Shown here in pieces: positions 19,364 through 31,524 of a stretch of 64,000 nt of DNA. The stretch comes from Arcuatula senhousia (lineage: Eukaryota > Mollusca > Bivalvia > Mytilida > Mytilidae), in the NCBI GenBank assembly GCA_963971305.1, contig OZ020306.1:59928686-59992685 (forward strand), written 5' to 3'. A program made the translations under genes and the position numbers. The notes beneath the pieces are model-generated. The model had not been told where the DNA came from. It made no database searches and saw only the letters and a list, made by a program, of their open reading frames with translations. Position 1 is the first letter of the stretch; every line of letters begins with the position of its first letter.

Positions 19364-20604
19364 ATGTCTTCCATAAGAGATATGGAGGAACAGATTGAAG
19401 ATTTGCAAAGACAAATCCAAGAAACTCGGATGGTCTTAGAATCGACTCCAGTGGATGGTAGATCAGGTCACCGTAGGGTAAGGGATTCGGGAATATCAAG
19501 TTTGTTGCGAAGCGTTATTGGGGAAGCGGAAGAGGATGACACTGTATCGGTGCAGTCTTCCAGTAGACAGAGAGACAGATACGCTGATAAGAGAGCCAAG
19601 GTTGAAAAAGCGAGAACATCGGGAGAAAGGTTTGATGCTAGCCGGTTAAATAATAAGACTCAACGTCAGAACAAGTCAGTTTTGTTCAAACCAACACGTT
19701 ATGATGGTACAACGTCGTGGGTTGATTATCTGTCGCATTTTGAGATGTGTTCAATAGTAAACGAATGGACAGAAGACGAGAAAGGTCTGTATTTAGCCGT
19801 TTCCCTGAGTGGGCTTGCGCAGTCGGTATTGGGTGATTTGCCGAGTGAGCAGAGGAAAGACTTCAAGGTGTTAGTCAAAGCTCTAGAAGATAGATTTCTA
19901 CCTCCTAGTCAAACAGAACTGTATAGGGTACAGATGAGAGAAAGGAAGCAGAGCTTCAGAATCTCTACCCGAGCTAGGTCAAGCCATAAGACGGTTAACC
20001 AATCTAGCGTACCCAACAGCTCCTAATGACGTGAGGGAGACATTGGCAAAAGAGCAATTTTTGGATGCCTTAGCACAGTCTGATGTTCGTCTTCGAGTGA
20101 AACAAGCAAGACCAGACACGTTGAACGATGCGATTAGGTTGGCTGTGGAACTTGAAGCTTACAACCGAGCTGAAAGTAAAACACACGGAAGTAAAGGCTA
20201 TGCAAGATTGGCTAATGAAGAGGCAAGTAGTGATGTGGGAGAATCAAAGACTCATGAATCAGGAGTTTCAGCGTGGATGACAAAGATGGAACACATGATT
20301 GAATCTCTGGCTTCTGAGTTAAAAGACATGAAGAAGGTTAAAGAACAGTCTAATGAGAATAAGGGGAAAGCTTGTTATAATTGTGGAAAACAGGGACACT
20401 TTGCCAAAGATTGTAGGGTAAAATGTAAAAATTGTGGAAAGTCTGGCCACTCAACAAGTGATTGTCGATGTCCCAAGAAATGTTTTAAATGTGGGAAAGA
20501 GGGGCATATAGCACCTCAATGTAAAGAAAATATGAAAGATGAAAGTGATAAAAACGGGAAAGTTCAAGGAGCAAAAGGTAGGCGGAGGAGGCAAAGTTCA
20601 AACA
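19364..20604 (+). pseudogene. Gypsy Gag (frameshifted)
   Basis: The ATG at 19364 opens a coiled-coil-like N-terminus (MEEQIEDLQRQIQ) and a retrotransposon gag-type capsid region. The reading frame changes once between about 19940 and 19980; downstream the frame used is that of 20031. Three CCHC zinc knuckles follow at about 20373-20523 (starting CYNCGKQGH, CKNCGKSGH and CFKCGKEGH). Gag would package the RNA and form the particle. With the frameshift this copy cannot make a full-length protein. The 42 codons before the ATG are in frame but overlap the primer site and are unlikely to be translated. Confidence 0.85.
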
Positions 20605-21371
20605 TTTCAGCTTTGAAGGAGGCTGGAATGTTTGTTGAAACAAAGATATCGGGAGTTAAAGCCAGATTTTTAATTGATACTGGGGCGACTCTGACTATTG
20701 TGTCCACTCGGCTCTATGACAAACTGCCGATCAGCTCTAAACCGAGTATAGTTGAGAGTGAACAGGACGTTCATTCGGTTTGTGGTAATAGTTTAGATTT
20801 GAAAGGGAAAGCCGTGTTCGAGTTGTTGCTAGGAGAGGAGATTTATGAGACAGAGGCAGTAGTTACTAAGCTTGAGGTAGATGGGATTCTTGGTCTAGAC
20901 TTCTTGCTTGGTAATGATTGCGATTTACGGATTAGAAGGGGCGTGTTAGAGACTCCGAGTGGTTCGGTCCCAATTCAGTTTAAAGGGTCGTTGGGATGCT
21001 ATAGAGTAGTAGCAGTAGACACCATAAGTATTCCCCCTTCTAGTGAAATAGTAGTACTGGGTAGAGTTTGTGTTTCTGATGGCGAAACTATTCCAGATAT
21101 GGAAGCAGTTGTCGAAAGCAATGAGAAATCAGTGAACAGAGATACTGCTTTGACAGCGAGGACATTAGTGAGAGCAAAAGAGATAGTGCCTATAAGACTT
21201 ATGAATGTACATACGGAAGCAAAAGTGGTACATTCTGGAACTACGTTAGGAGAGCTTTCCAGGGCAGTCCCTGTTGTTGCAAGTGTGGTGGAAGATAGTC
21301 CCAGGAGAAAAGAAGAAAAAGAGTTGAGAGCAGACATTCAAAAACTGTTTGACGAGGCATCTAATAACTAA
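20605..21371 (+). pseudogene. Gypsy aspartic protease, end of first pol segment
   Basis: Continues the frame of the zinc knuckles. It contains the active site LIDTGAT with Asp-Thr-Gly at 20676-20684 and the second signature GILGLDFL. The frame runs into TAA at 21369-21371. The same frame stays open after it up to the RT, so the stop is probably a point mutation, not a natural end. Confidence 0.85.
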
Positions 21372-22780
21372 GATGAGAACCAGCAAAATCTTCTTAGAGA
21401 TCTGTTATTAGATTACACAGACTCTTTTGCTGCAAGTGATGCTGATCTAGGAAGGACAGGGATTATTAAGCATAAGATAGAAACTCAGAATGCAAAACCA
21501 ATTAAGGAGCCACTGAGGCGAGTTCCAGCTCATTTTCGAGAAGAAGTTGACGAAAATATACAAGACATGCTCAGAAGAGGGATAATAGAACCATCATCAA
21601 GCCCTTGGGCAAGTGGAATAGTCTTAGTACGGAAGAAAGACGGGACGCATCGTTTCTGTATTGATTATGGAAGGTTGAACAATGTTACAGTGAAGAATGC
21701 ATATCCGTTGAAAAGGATAGACGACTCACTTGACCAGTTAGCGGGTAATTCGTGGGTGGTTCTCAACACTTGATCTCTGTTCGGGCTACTGGCAGGTTGA
21801 ATTGGAGAAAGAAGATAAATTCAAAACAGCATTTGCTAGCCGACAAGGACTATATCAATTTAGAGTCATGCCTTTTGGACTTTGCTGTGCAGCTCAAACG
21901 TTTGAACGATTAATGGAAATTGTGATGACAGGGCTTCAATGGGACATTTGTCTCGTCTATTTGGACGATATAATAGTATTTGGGAAAACGTTCGAAGAAA
22001 TGTTTAATAACTTGAGGAAAGTGTTAGACCGTCTAAAAGAAGCCGGATTGAAACTTAAGGCTAAAAAGTGCACACTGTGTGCCAAGAGAGTTACCTTTCT
22101 TGGCCATGTAGTGTCGGAAGAAGGAATTGAAACGGATCCTTCAAAAGTTGAGGCAGTAAAGGATTGGCCGGTACCAGTAAGTGCAACAGAAGTGAGGTCA
22201 TTTTTAGGTCTTTGCAGCTATTACCGCAAGTTTATTAAGGGGTTTTCATCAATTGCAAGAAGCCTTCACCTTTTGACGGAGCAAGGTAGAACTTTTGTTT
22301 GGACTTCAGAGTGTCAAAATTCATTTGAAGAGCTAAAACGCAGACTAGTGAGTGCACCTATATTGGCATATCCAGATCTGAATAAGACTTTTACGCTGGA
22401 TACAGATGCCAGCAATGAATCGATAGGTGCTGTGCTTTCTCAGCAAGATGATATGGGCAACGAGGTTGTCATATCTTACGCAAGTAGAACTCTGTCGAAA
22501 GCTGAAAGAAAGTACTGTGTAACAAGAAAAGAATTGTTAGCAGTAGTGAACTTTGTAAAGTACTTCAAGCATTACCTATATGGTAAAAGATTTGTTGTAA
22601 GAACTGACCACAGTTCGTTGAAATGGTTATTACGATTCAAGAACCCAGAGGGGCAGTTAGCCCGATGGATTGAGGTGCTCGGGGAGTTTGATATGGATAT
22701 TCAGTACAGACCGGGAAAGTTACACACAAATGCTGATGCTTTAAGTCGAGTCCCATGTCGTCAATGTGGGTATGATGCAG
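21372..22780 (+). pseudogene. Gypsy reverse transcriptase and RNase H (frameshifted)
   Basis: The first RT motifs are seen ([20 protein letters not shown]). At 21751-21760 a short duplication-like gtgg shifts the frame; downstream the frame of 21802 continues with the polymerase motif YLDD at 21958-21969. An RNase H domain follows with TLDTDASNESIG near 22391 and the TDHSSLKWL segment. It would copy the RNA genome into DNA. Damaged by one frameshift. Confidence 0.88.
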
Positions 22781-24384
22781 AGTTGGACAAACATGACAAC
22801 GAAGGGATTCAACAACAAGTGAGAGTTATACAAGACAAGGACGATCAAAAAGAGAAAATAAATGCTTTTATTGAAGACAAAGCATTGCTTGAGTTGCAAA
22901 AGGCAGATGCAGATTTATCACAAGTAAGAACTTGGTTAGAAGCAGGAAAGAGACCCGATATTGGACTTATAGCAGGCAAAGGACGGGTTTTAAGGTCGTT
23001 GTGGGCTCAATGGAAAGTTTTGGATATAAAAGACGGTTTGTTATGTAGAAAGTTTGAAAATGAGTCTACCAAGGAGGTTCAACACCAGGCGTTGGTGCCC
23101 TTTTCTGAGAGAAGGAAGGTACTTTTCTACTGCCATGACGACAAATGTGCAGCTCATTTGGGAGTTCACAAAACTTTGTCTAGGGTCAGACAGAGATACT
23201 ATTGGCCTGGTCTTCAGGCTGATGTGAGAAGCTATATAGCTGGTTGTGAAAGTTGCTCGCGTGTTAAAAGGCTTCAAAAGAAGAATCGTGCACCTATGAA
23301 AATAGTTGAGTCGAGTTGGGCGATGGAGAGAATTGCTACAGATATTTTAGGAGAACTTCCAACTACTGAAAATGGAAACAGATATATTTTAGTAGTTTCT
23401 GATTATTTCACGAAATGGACAGAAAGTTTTCCCATGAAAGATATGACAGCTGCTACGGTTGCTTAAATTATAGTAGATCAAGTTATTACTCGGTTTGGGG
23501 TGCCATCGGTTATACACTCCGACCAGGGAGTTCAGTTTGAGAGTCTTTTGTTTGCGGAAATGTGTAAAATATTAGATATAAAGAAGACCAGGACTACCCC
23601 ATATCACCCACAGTCGGATGGGATGGTGGAGAGGTTTAATAGTACACTAATATCAATGTTGAAGCCTTTCGTAAATGAACATCAAAGAGACTGGGATACA
23701 TATATCCCTTACGTTATGATGGCTTATCGTGCTTGTGAACACGAAACTACTGGTCAGACACCCAACTTTATGATGCTCGGGCGTGAGGTAGCCACCCCGT
23801 TGGATATTATGTATGAAATGCCATCAGAGTTGAAATTTAGACCAGCATACATGTGGGCTTGGGAACTAAAAGACAGAATGGAAGAGGCGCATACAGCTGT
23901 CAGAAGGGATGTGACGAAGGAGATGAGGAGACAAAAGCACTATCATGATACTAAGTTAAGTTGGCAGAAGTTTGAGCCAGGAAATGATGTATATGTGTAC
24001 TTTCCAACTCATAAGATAGGATGCTCACCTAAGCTGACAAGCTTCTGGAGGGGTCCTTATAGAATATTAGAAAAATGTACGGATGTGACGTACAAGCTCA
24101 ACTGTGGACCAAGAGGAAAACCTCAAGTGATTCATGTGGACAGAATGAGGAAGCATAGGAAACAGGAACTCCAAGATGAAAATAGTGAAGAAATTGAGAG
24201 TATTTCCGAGGTGAATGAGGATGATGATGAACAAGACGAAGCTGGTGACGAATTTGACAGAACAAGCTTTGATAAAGATGAAGTGATTTCATCTGCTGAA
24301 ACACAAACCCCTGAAAAAGAGTTGGGAAGAGGATTCCGGAAAAGGAGGCAACCTTTATGGTTGCAAGATTTCTCTGTGAAATAG
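22781..24384 (+). pseudogene. Gypsy integrase (one stop codon)
   Basis: Has the N-terminal His-His-Cys-Cys zinc site (HLGVHKTL to CESC, 23155-23256), catalytic Asp in ATDILG (23341), Asp in HSDQG (23521) and Glu in DGMVERFN (23629), and the GPYRIL module of Ty3/gypsy integrases near 24052. An acidic tail ends at 24384. A TAA at 23464-23466 interrupts the frame between the first and second catalytic Asp; the frame on both sides is the same. Confidence 0.88.
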
Positions 24385-24598
24385 TTGTAATAGATAACAT
24401 AGCTATGATTTTTCTCTTCTAAATAAAAGATTTGAACAGTGCATTGTGTGTCTTTTCTTAAAATAATAGTACTTATAGTAAACGTATAAAAAAAAAACCA
24501 CACAAACAACAAAACAAAAAAAATATGTATTTGAAGCAATTAGTAGGACATTTTGAAGAAAGATGTTTTCTAAATCATATTGTTGTATTTTGCAGGTC

Positions 24599-25414
24599 AT
24601 GGCTAAAACTAAGATAACCCCGAGAAAGGAGCCAGAGTTCAAGTGTGGATTTTGCCCTGAGACATTTAAGTTGAAGGAAGATAGGGATAATAACATGATT
24701 TCGTGTTTTGATAACCGCATAAAATGTGAACAGTGCAGTTACCACTGTACGAGATTAAGTAATTTGCATAGACACATCAGAGCTAGACATAGTCATGAGG
24801 AATCAAAGAACGATGAAAACAATAATGATAAGGACGATGTGGCTGAGAAGTCATCAGACGAGTCGGATTGGGAGAAACAGGATCCGGGCTGTCTGATCGA
24901 AGACACTGAGGATGATTGTAGTAAGACTAAAGATGATGATGATAAGGATATGTCATCAACCACTATGAATGAACCAGTAGTATCTAAAGATATGCCCTCA
25001 ACATCTAAGGATATGCCTTCAGCGTCAAGGATTAAGTTTAGACTCGAGTATGACCCTGTAGTAGAAGCGAGTGTGATTAGAAAGAAGACAAAGCCAACCC
25101 CAGTTGGGTTAAAAAGGAAAAGGACTGAACAAGAGAGTCGTCAAGAAGAACCTGAGAAGAAGAGAGAAAGACAAGTTAAAGATAGTAATGTGCAAGAGAA
25201 GGAAAGGAAAGTTGAAGAGGATATGAAGGTGGATACAGATAGTGTTGAACGTGCTGAACACGTTTCAGGCGGAAGAGTTTGGAGTATGACGGAAACGAGA
25301 GAATCTGGCACACAAACCTCTCCTATATATTTTACCACCAAAATACAAACTACCACTGAGTATATGGAGAATGGAAGGAAAGTAACTGTTGTGGAGACTA
25401 AGGAGGTTATGTAA
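24599..25414 (+). CDS. C2H2 zinc-finger ORF of the gypsy element (271 aa)
   Basis: Intact frame between integrase and 3' LTR, the place of env in retrovirus-like elements, but with no signal peptide or membrane segment. The ATG at 24599 follows a good splice acceptor (tgtattttgcag, ending at 24595), so it is probably read from a spliced mRNA. An upstream in-frame start at 24563 lies before that acceptor and is less likely. A CxxC pair (CGFC) opens the protein, then a classical C2H2 finger (CEQCSYHC ... HRHIRARH). The rest is charged and low-complexity: acidic DDD/EE runs, a basic KRKR patch near the middle, and a ThrGlnThr-rich end. It may bind DNA or the element's RNA, or act in the nucleus; unknown. 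I do not recognise a described family. Confidence 0.7.
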   Translation: MAKTKITPRKEPEFKCGFCPETFKLKEDRDNNMISCFDNRIKCEQCSYHCTRLSNLHRHIRARHSHEESKNDENNNDKDDVAEKSSDESDWEKQDPGCLIEDTEDDCSKTKDDDDKDMSSTTMNEPVVSKDMPSTSKDMPSASRIKFRLEYDPVVEASVIRKKTKPTPVGLKRKRTEQESRQEEPEKKRERQVKDSNVQEKERKVEEDMKVDTDSVERAEHVSGGRVWSMTETRESGTQTSPIYFTTKIQTTTEYMENGRKVTVVETKEVM

Positions 25415-25574
25415 AGACAGTTTATTTCTTTTAACATAGACAGGAGTTTTATGTTATGAAGACTTTTATAATATATAGTACAAGTAAATTGTTTGTTTCT
25501 TTATGGTATTTTTGTTTGTTAGTTACAAATTTAATAAGCATGCGAGGGCGCATGGTTTGATGAGGCGTGGGTAA

Positions 25575-26815
25575 TGTGATGAAAATACTAATTATAAAAT
25601 TACCTATGTCGTTTGCATTATTGATTTTTGCAGTGGTCAGTTCGAGCGTTGTGTATTTGGTTTAAATAGATATTTACCTTATCGTAGTCTATTGATTATT
25701 AACCTTAGTTGTTGTTATCAGTTTTAAAAGGAACGGACGTTGAATTATTTCAAAGCAAGGTATGTGTTTATGAATAGTTTTATTTAGGATACTAGTATAT
25801 ATCAAAGAATGGTATTACAATAATGAGAATAAATGTGCATTACGATCTTACCGGAGAGGCATTTGTTTCTAGTATTTAAATATCCATATTATAAAACAAA
25901 AGCTAAAGTCTACTTTCGATTTCAATGTTTAATTCAATATTATGATTTTCAACATAGATTTGCTATTTCGAAGACCATCGGACGTTCAGCCAACAAGTTT
26001 ACATGACTTAAATCGCATGAGAGATGCAGAACAACGTTCCACATACGTATTTTTGCATACGGTACTAAAATTTGCACACCATCCTCACATTTTGCACTAG
26101 AACGCTTGATTTTTGCACACGACACCTAGGTATCAAATAGTATATAAAGGGCGGGAAAGCGCCAGTCGTGGTCTTGACTTCGTAGAGAGCGGATCGTTGA
26201 ATTAATATAAAGGCCATAGAAATCAACAGTCTCACATTGTGATTGACATTGATTTCAAATAGGATATTAAGTTGTAGCGTTATTGTGTTTATTAAGTTGT
26301 AGACGACAGTCTCACATTGTGATCGACATCGTCTATTAATTAGTTGGTGAATTAGGTTGTTGGTATAGTTTGCTCATTGAGTTGTCGTGCTCATTGAGAC
26401 TATTTTGTATTAAGTTATTAAGTTGCTCATTGAGGACTCATTTTGTATTAAGTTGTATCATAGTGTAGTAGTTGTTCAATTGAGAAGTTATCTTGATGTA
26501 CGCTATTTAGTGGTTGATCTGTTCATTGAGAAGATTGTTAATATTGGGTTATTTAGTTTCTATAGTTCACTCATTGAGAAAGTCTCATTTCTATCTCACT
26601 TTGGTTGTTGCTCATTTGTTATTTGGCAAGTAATCACCTTTTGAGTTTGTCGATTGAGTTTGGATGGAATTGATAAGTTTTATATACAAGTTTTCCTATA
26701 CTGACATCGAGGTGTAGGTTAACTTCAGAATATCTCAACAACGGACCATATTTTGTTCTTATTTATGTCACTCAGTTGTTTAAATATATAAAGCCCGCTC
26801 GGTATACACGTGACA
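25575..26815 (+). repeat. 3' LTR of the gypsy element
   Basis: Uninterrupted 1241-bp copy, from tgtgatgaaaat to cgtgaca. It contains a TATA box at 26141-26148 and a second TATATAAA near its end. The purine tract before it (gatgaggcgtgggtaa) is a weak polypurine tract. Confidence 0.92.
26141..26148 (+). promoter_or_regulatory. TATA box of the 3' LTR
   Basis: TATATAAA in the same context as the one in the 5' LTR. From here transcription would run into flanking DNA. Confidence 0.5.
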
Positions 26816-29213
26816 AGAGCTAAAAGAGCTGAACATTTAAGCAAGCAACAGCTTTACTCTATCTGTAATAGTTTTCATTCTATAGGCCAAAAGCACCATT
26901 TTTTGCACATCAATCATATTGGCATGGTAGGTGCACCTAGTGATGTTAAGCACAATACATGCTTCGGATGCAGGCTGTGACCTATATGTTCCGCATGGAT
27001 GATCACATACAGAAGAATGGTTTAAGTCCATTCCCGCTTACTGACAAGTGTAATATCAATCATATTGGCATGGTAGGTGCACCTAGTGATGCTAAGCACA
27101 ATGTATGCTTGCGGTCCTGGCTGTGACCTACTTTTCCGCATGGATGACCACTTAATCGATAGATAACATGTATCTACATTTGTATGTTTTTTTTAAGGTT
27201 ATATTCTCTTGCATATATACCATGTACTATACTACATTTGTATTTGCGTATATATACATGTATATTTATAAAGATTAACGTTTATCAAAAATGCATGTCT
27301 TGCATATGTTAAGTTGGGCTATAAATCAGTTCAATTTCTCAAATTTGCATTTATTTGCATATAAATAACATATTAACAGATTGTTTAAATTAGTCTTAAA
27401 CATTGTCTTTCTAATAATTCTCCTCTGTTTGTCAGTTCCAATATACTAAGTTCAATGTCTGTCTATTTTTATCATTTTCTTCTTTTCTTCTGACTAAATA
27501 CACCAACAAAGTTCAATGTTGTGTTACCAACTGGCTGCCCTACAAAAATTACATGTATTTATTATATTATAAACATACAGTACTTTATATACATTTGCTT
27601 GAAAATTTATAAACATGTTGAAAGGCACAAGCATCTCATTTTCTACACATAAATCCCTCTGATGAAAGCAAACATATTAAGTACCAAATTTAGTTAAGTG
27701 TATGAAAATTGAAATTAAGCTTTTATGGTTTGCATTATATATGTATAATATTATTAATCTGTTTCACATTGAAGACTGCATCACATTTACTTGCTCTAAA
27801 TGATGTATATGTATGTTGGGGTACTGTAGTATAAAACCAGAATTTTAACAGGCTTTGGAATCATTTATGTAATGAATGTTATAAATAATAATTTCAATAG
27901 AGACTTGAAGTAAACATGTACTAGTGTGCTAGTAATATAACTTATTATACATTAGAGAAAGCCCATCAAAACTGGGTAAAAAGGATGTACTTAATTTTTT
28001 TTTTTATAAAGTGTTATTGCAAAATGTTTTTTTTATTTTGCAAAATGCATCTTATAAATCACAAAAGTCATATGATAAAAGTACTGTTTTTGTTTTTACA
28101 AGGGTGGTGTTTTGACTGATTTATTTTATATGTGCATACATACACATGCATGGTAAGCAACACTTGAAGTCATCACAAGAAAACATATTGCATTCTTTCC
28201 CCAGTTGGTGTTAGGCCAAACAAAAACTATATGTGATTCCTGGTCATGTCTTGAAAAAAATCAGGTGGGTAGGTAAGAATCATTTTTTGTTTTAAACTTT
28301 TAGTTAACTTTTAATAGTAAATGAAGAGTAAAGCATAAATGGAAATACAAATATGAGGGTAAGTTAGGAACAGGAAATACACATGTCTTTATTTTGTCTT
28401 TCATGACAAAATAATTGGGTTCACAAAGTTTATTTCTTACATGCCAGTTACATGTAGTCTTACCCTTTGCTCTTGGTCAGGCAAGCTTCGATTACATTGG
28501 GATCAGCTTTGCAGAACTGAAAAAAAAGTTGAAAACAAATCCTTAAAAATTTTAATATTACTGGGTTCTTTTTAGATGCTTATCTAAAAATAAACTGCAT
28601 AACCAGGTGTGTGGTGTATGCAAAGAATGAATTGTTAAACCAAAATAATAAATGCATGCATCAAAATATCTATAGATCTTGTATGAACATGAAGATCCTG
28701 CATGATTTTCAATAAAATAATTTTAAACACAATTTTATGTGTTCATATCTTATTTTGGGAGTTCTAGTGCATTGATCATGTGCATGTACCATGTTGAATC
28801 AGAGGTTGTTGTTGTTGTTCCTGCTTGTACATACATGTAGTTTGAGTTGGCTTTCAATACAAATATATTATGTTGTCTATTACCATGAAAGTTAAAATGT
28901 CCATACTAGTTCAGATTAATTTTGTAAAAACTTGTGATCCAAGTAAAAAAAAGTAAATAGATCAATGTTAATGCAAATCTAGGTGTATGGGTGGCAGAGT
29001 AAACATAATTAAGTGCATGCACATGTATTCATGAAGCCATGGAAATGGACAAAGAAAAGGTTACATTGGGGGTCTACAACTTTAATATAATGTACCCAGT
29101 GGTTACAGAACCGAGTGTGGGCCAATTGGGGTTCATTTAAATGTTTGTACACCACTCAAAGCATAGCATGTACATGTACATGTATATTTTAATGAGCTAA
29201 TAATATACATGTA
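26816..29213. other. Non-coding flank with one duplicated segment
   Basis: AT-rich and without recognisable genes. A segment starting aatcatattggcatggtagg occurs at about 26907 and again at about 27053 with the following 100 bp conserved, a local tandem duplication. 28213-28280 resembles one end of the MITE at 3970-4327. Confidence 0.5.
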
Positions 29214-29216
29214 ACT

Positions 29217-29505
29217 CACTAGTAACCAAAAAATCATCTAAATCGGCCATTTAAGACCTATTTTTGTTGAAAAATACTGAACAGAAATCTGTTCAGACTT
29301 ATCAAGACTTTCAGTAGAATAATTAGATTTTCTCCTTTCAACGTCGTTTCAGACTCGTTAAGATCGATTAAGGAATTTAAGATTGTACCCTGTCGCGGGT
29401 TGTTCAGATGCGTTAAGATCATGTTGGACATGTTCAGATGATTAGTAGATTTAACTGTTAAGATGTGTTCAGATGTTGTCAAGTTCGTTAAGTCTAGGTA
29501 AAATG
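29217..29505 (+). repeat. Left terminal and subterminal repeats of the CACTA candidate
   Basis: CACTAGTAA terminus, then iterated ctgttcagac, cgttaagatc, tgttcagatg and tgttaagatg motifs over about 250 bp. Confidence 0.6.
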
Positions 29506-31015
29506 TCAATAATTGAAGTCAAAAATAGTAAGGGTTTTTAACAGGGATTGTTTCCCTTAGTTAATGGACTTAAAAAAGACAAGCAAGAAATGTAAAAACT
29601 TAAAATATATGTAAAATTTTCATAATTACAGGTTCTGATTTTTTTGGAAAACAGGAAATATAAATAGATTGAAATTATATAAACATAAACAAATCGGATT
29701 AACGAATATATATGAATATTGATACATGTACATACATAAAGGAAATAAATATAAAATTAATAGATAAATAAATAAATACTTGGTCTCTGTTTCATTAAAA
29801 TTATGTATAAACGAAGAAAGGAGTAACAAAAACAATCATTAGTAATTTTAAGCCAAGTTTAAAAAAAACAAAACTCTAGCGGGTAAAAATAAAAAGACAA
29901 TTTTTGTTTATGGTTACAGATAATTAGTTTTTGTCAGAACTCCAATGCGCCTGGTGCACCAAAGAAAGACAAGGTGTAGTACATGTAAAAACACGAAAAT
30001 GGGAATATATTTTCTCATTTTTGTTTTTGTTTAAGTTATTTATTTTAAATCAATGTTGGGACATACAAACTTGATGTTGAATAAGATAAATTAAAAGATG
30101 TTCAAAAATACAAAAAAAAAGGGTTTTGGTTTTTGATGTACTGGCTGCTCCTTGGGCCAACCGACATGTGCATGAACATTCTTTTCTGTTTAAATACGAG
30201 AGTGTCAACTGTGTTGAAGTATTTGTCCGTAGGCATAAAATATATAGCGTTTACAACTGAAAATTAAAGGAAAAAACGACAATAGCATTTCATTTTAACC
30301 AAATTAATTATGAATTAAAATAAACTTAATTCATGTAGTTAGATCATGCATCTTTTCTATACATATTCAAGAAAGTGTATTTATTTGTAGATTGATACAT
30401 TTCAAATATAATCCGTACACATGTGCCAGTCTAAATTTCGTGTACAAGTCCTATAATATAAGATACCAAATATGGTTTATTTTGTATTTATGAAAATATT
30501 AAAAATAAAGTGCACCAGTAATCTTTTATGTTTGTCAATTTTGTTTAAAATCCTAACGGTAGAAAAAAATGCTTTGCAACCTGGATAAAGCAAGATATGT
30601 AAAGATCATGTTGCTGCTGAGAAGACTGGACAATTCTGTGTTTTTGTTACGACTCGGTCGTACGGACGGACAATGAAAAAATATGGTCCTGTATCTTCAA
30701 TCAAGATCACGTTTTCATTGTCGGGAGGTCTCGGATGCAAGTCGCAAATAATTAATCCAATTGACGTATACTGAACATTGCTGAACAATGAAACATAATT
30801 AGCCCAAAATTTGTCTCCTCTCTAGCTATGTTTGTTATACAATGGCACCACCAAGCTATCGAATCTAGCACCACATACTGCCAAATCAAGAGTAAACTCG
30901 GTGCTTGATTATTTAAGGTAAAGCAGATTATTCTTGCTGCGACATACCCTTGTTTTCACTTTTTAAATCGACACAAGTCAAACCTAACTCTAATTTACCC
31001 CCAACGGGTATTACT
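29506..31015. other. Non-coding interior
   Basis: AT-rich. A 60-codon minus-strand frame at 30606-30788 has mixed composition but no recognisable domain. Nothing else supported. Confidence 0.5.
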
Positions 31016-31027
31016 TCATGTATCCCA

Positions 31028-31512
31028 TGAGTGAGTGAGTGAGTTGGTGGTTTACGTCCGTACAACGTTATTTACAGGCGTTGAACATGAAAAAGGTGAT
31101 AAAATGAACATGAAATGATGATGATAAATGAATTATGGGGTGGGGTGGGGAAACAAATTAAGGAACGGCAATTTTTTAAGAACCAGAGAAAAAGGGGAGA
31201 GGTGGGTAGGGGCGGAAAATTTAGCCTATATGGTGCACTACTTGGCGGTTCCCAAAGGGGTCTTTTGCGTGCATGAAGCGTGGCACTCTCCACACACGTT
31301 GACCCACTATGGTCAGCGGTCAGGGTTTCCTTATTATAGACCTGACAAACCCGCGGACGAGGGCCACCCTATTCCGCCACCTAGGGTACACACTTGGTCG
31401 CTCTGTGGGCTGAGCACTGACCCGACATCAGAATCCAAAGACCCTTAGTCGACTCATACGACAAGCTAGGCTCTGCTGCGGACCTATTCGCCACCCGGGC
31501 CCCGCACGGGAC
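31028..31512 (-). repeat. SINE, (ACTC)n-tail type
   Basis: Inverted full-length copy: the tail (gagtgagtgagtgag on the + strand) is at the left and the head (gggccccgcacgggac) at the right. It is flanked by a perfect 12-bp duplication tcatgtatccca (31016-31027 and 31513-31524). A box A-like tggcgaatagg lies near the head. Translations of it are artefacts. Confidence 0.85.
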
Positions 31513-31524
31513 TCATGTATCCCA

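Larger units (their letters stand above)
15690..26815 (+). mobile_element. Ty3/gypsy LTR retrotransposon, 11.1 kb, recently inserted
   Basis: Bounded by LTRs that begin tgtgatgaaaat and end cgtgaca, with a 4-bp AGAG duplication at 15686-15689 and 26816-26819. The order is LTR, tRNA-Leu primer site, gag, protease, RT, RNase H, integrase, a zinc-finger frame and LTR, as expected for Ty3/gypsy. The LTRs differ by about six substitutions and one indel in 1241 bp, so the insertion is young. Gag-pol nevertheless has two frameshifts and two stop codons, so this copy cannot make its own enzymes. Similar sequence on both flanks (tcagcaagaaaaagctt at left; related text at right) shows it landed in an older repeat. 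Confidence 0.92.

Noticed and set aside
24098..24720. Three minus-strand open frames over the gypsy 3' part
   Set aside because: Shadows of the integrase tail and zinc-finger frame on the other strand.
26903..27150. Possible pair of tRNA-like or SINE units
   Set aside because: The duplicated segment lacks convincing A and B boxes and does not fold as a cloverleaf by eye.
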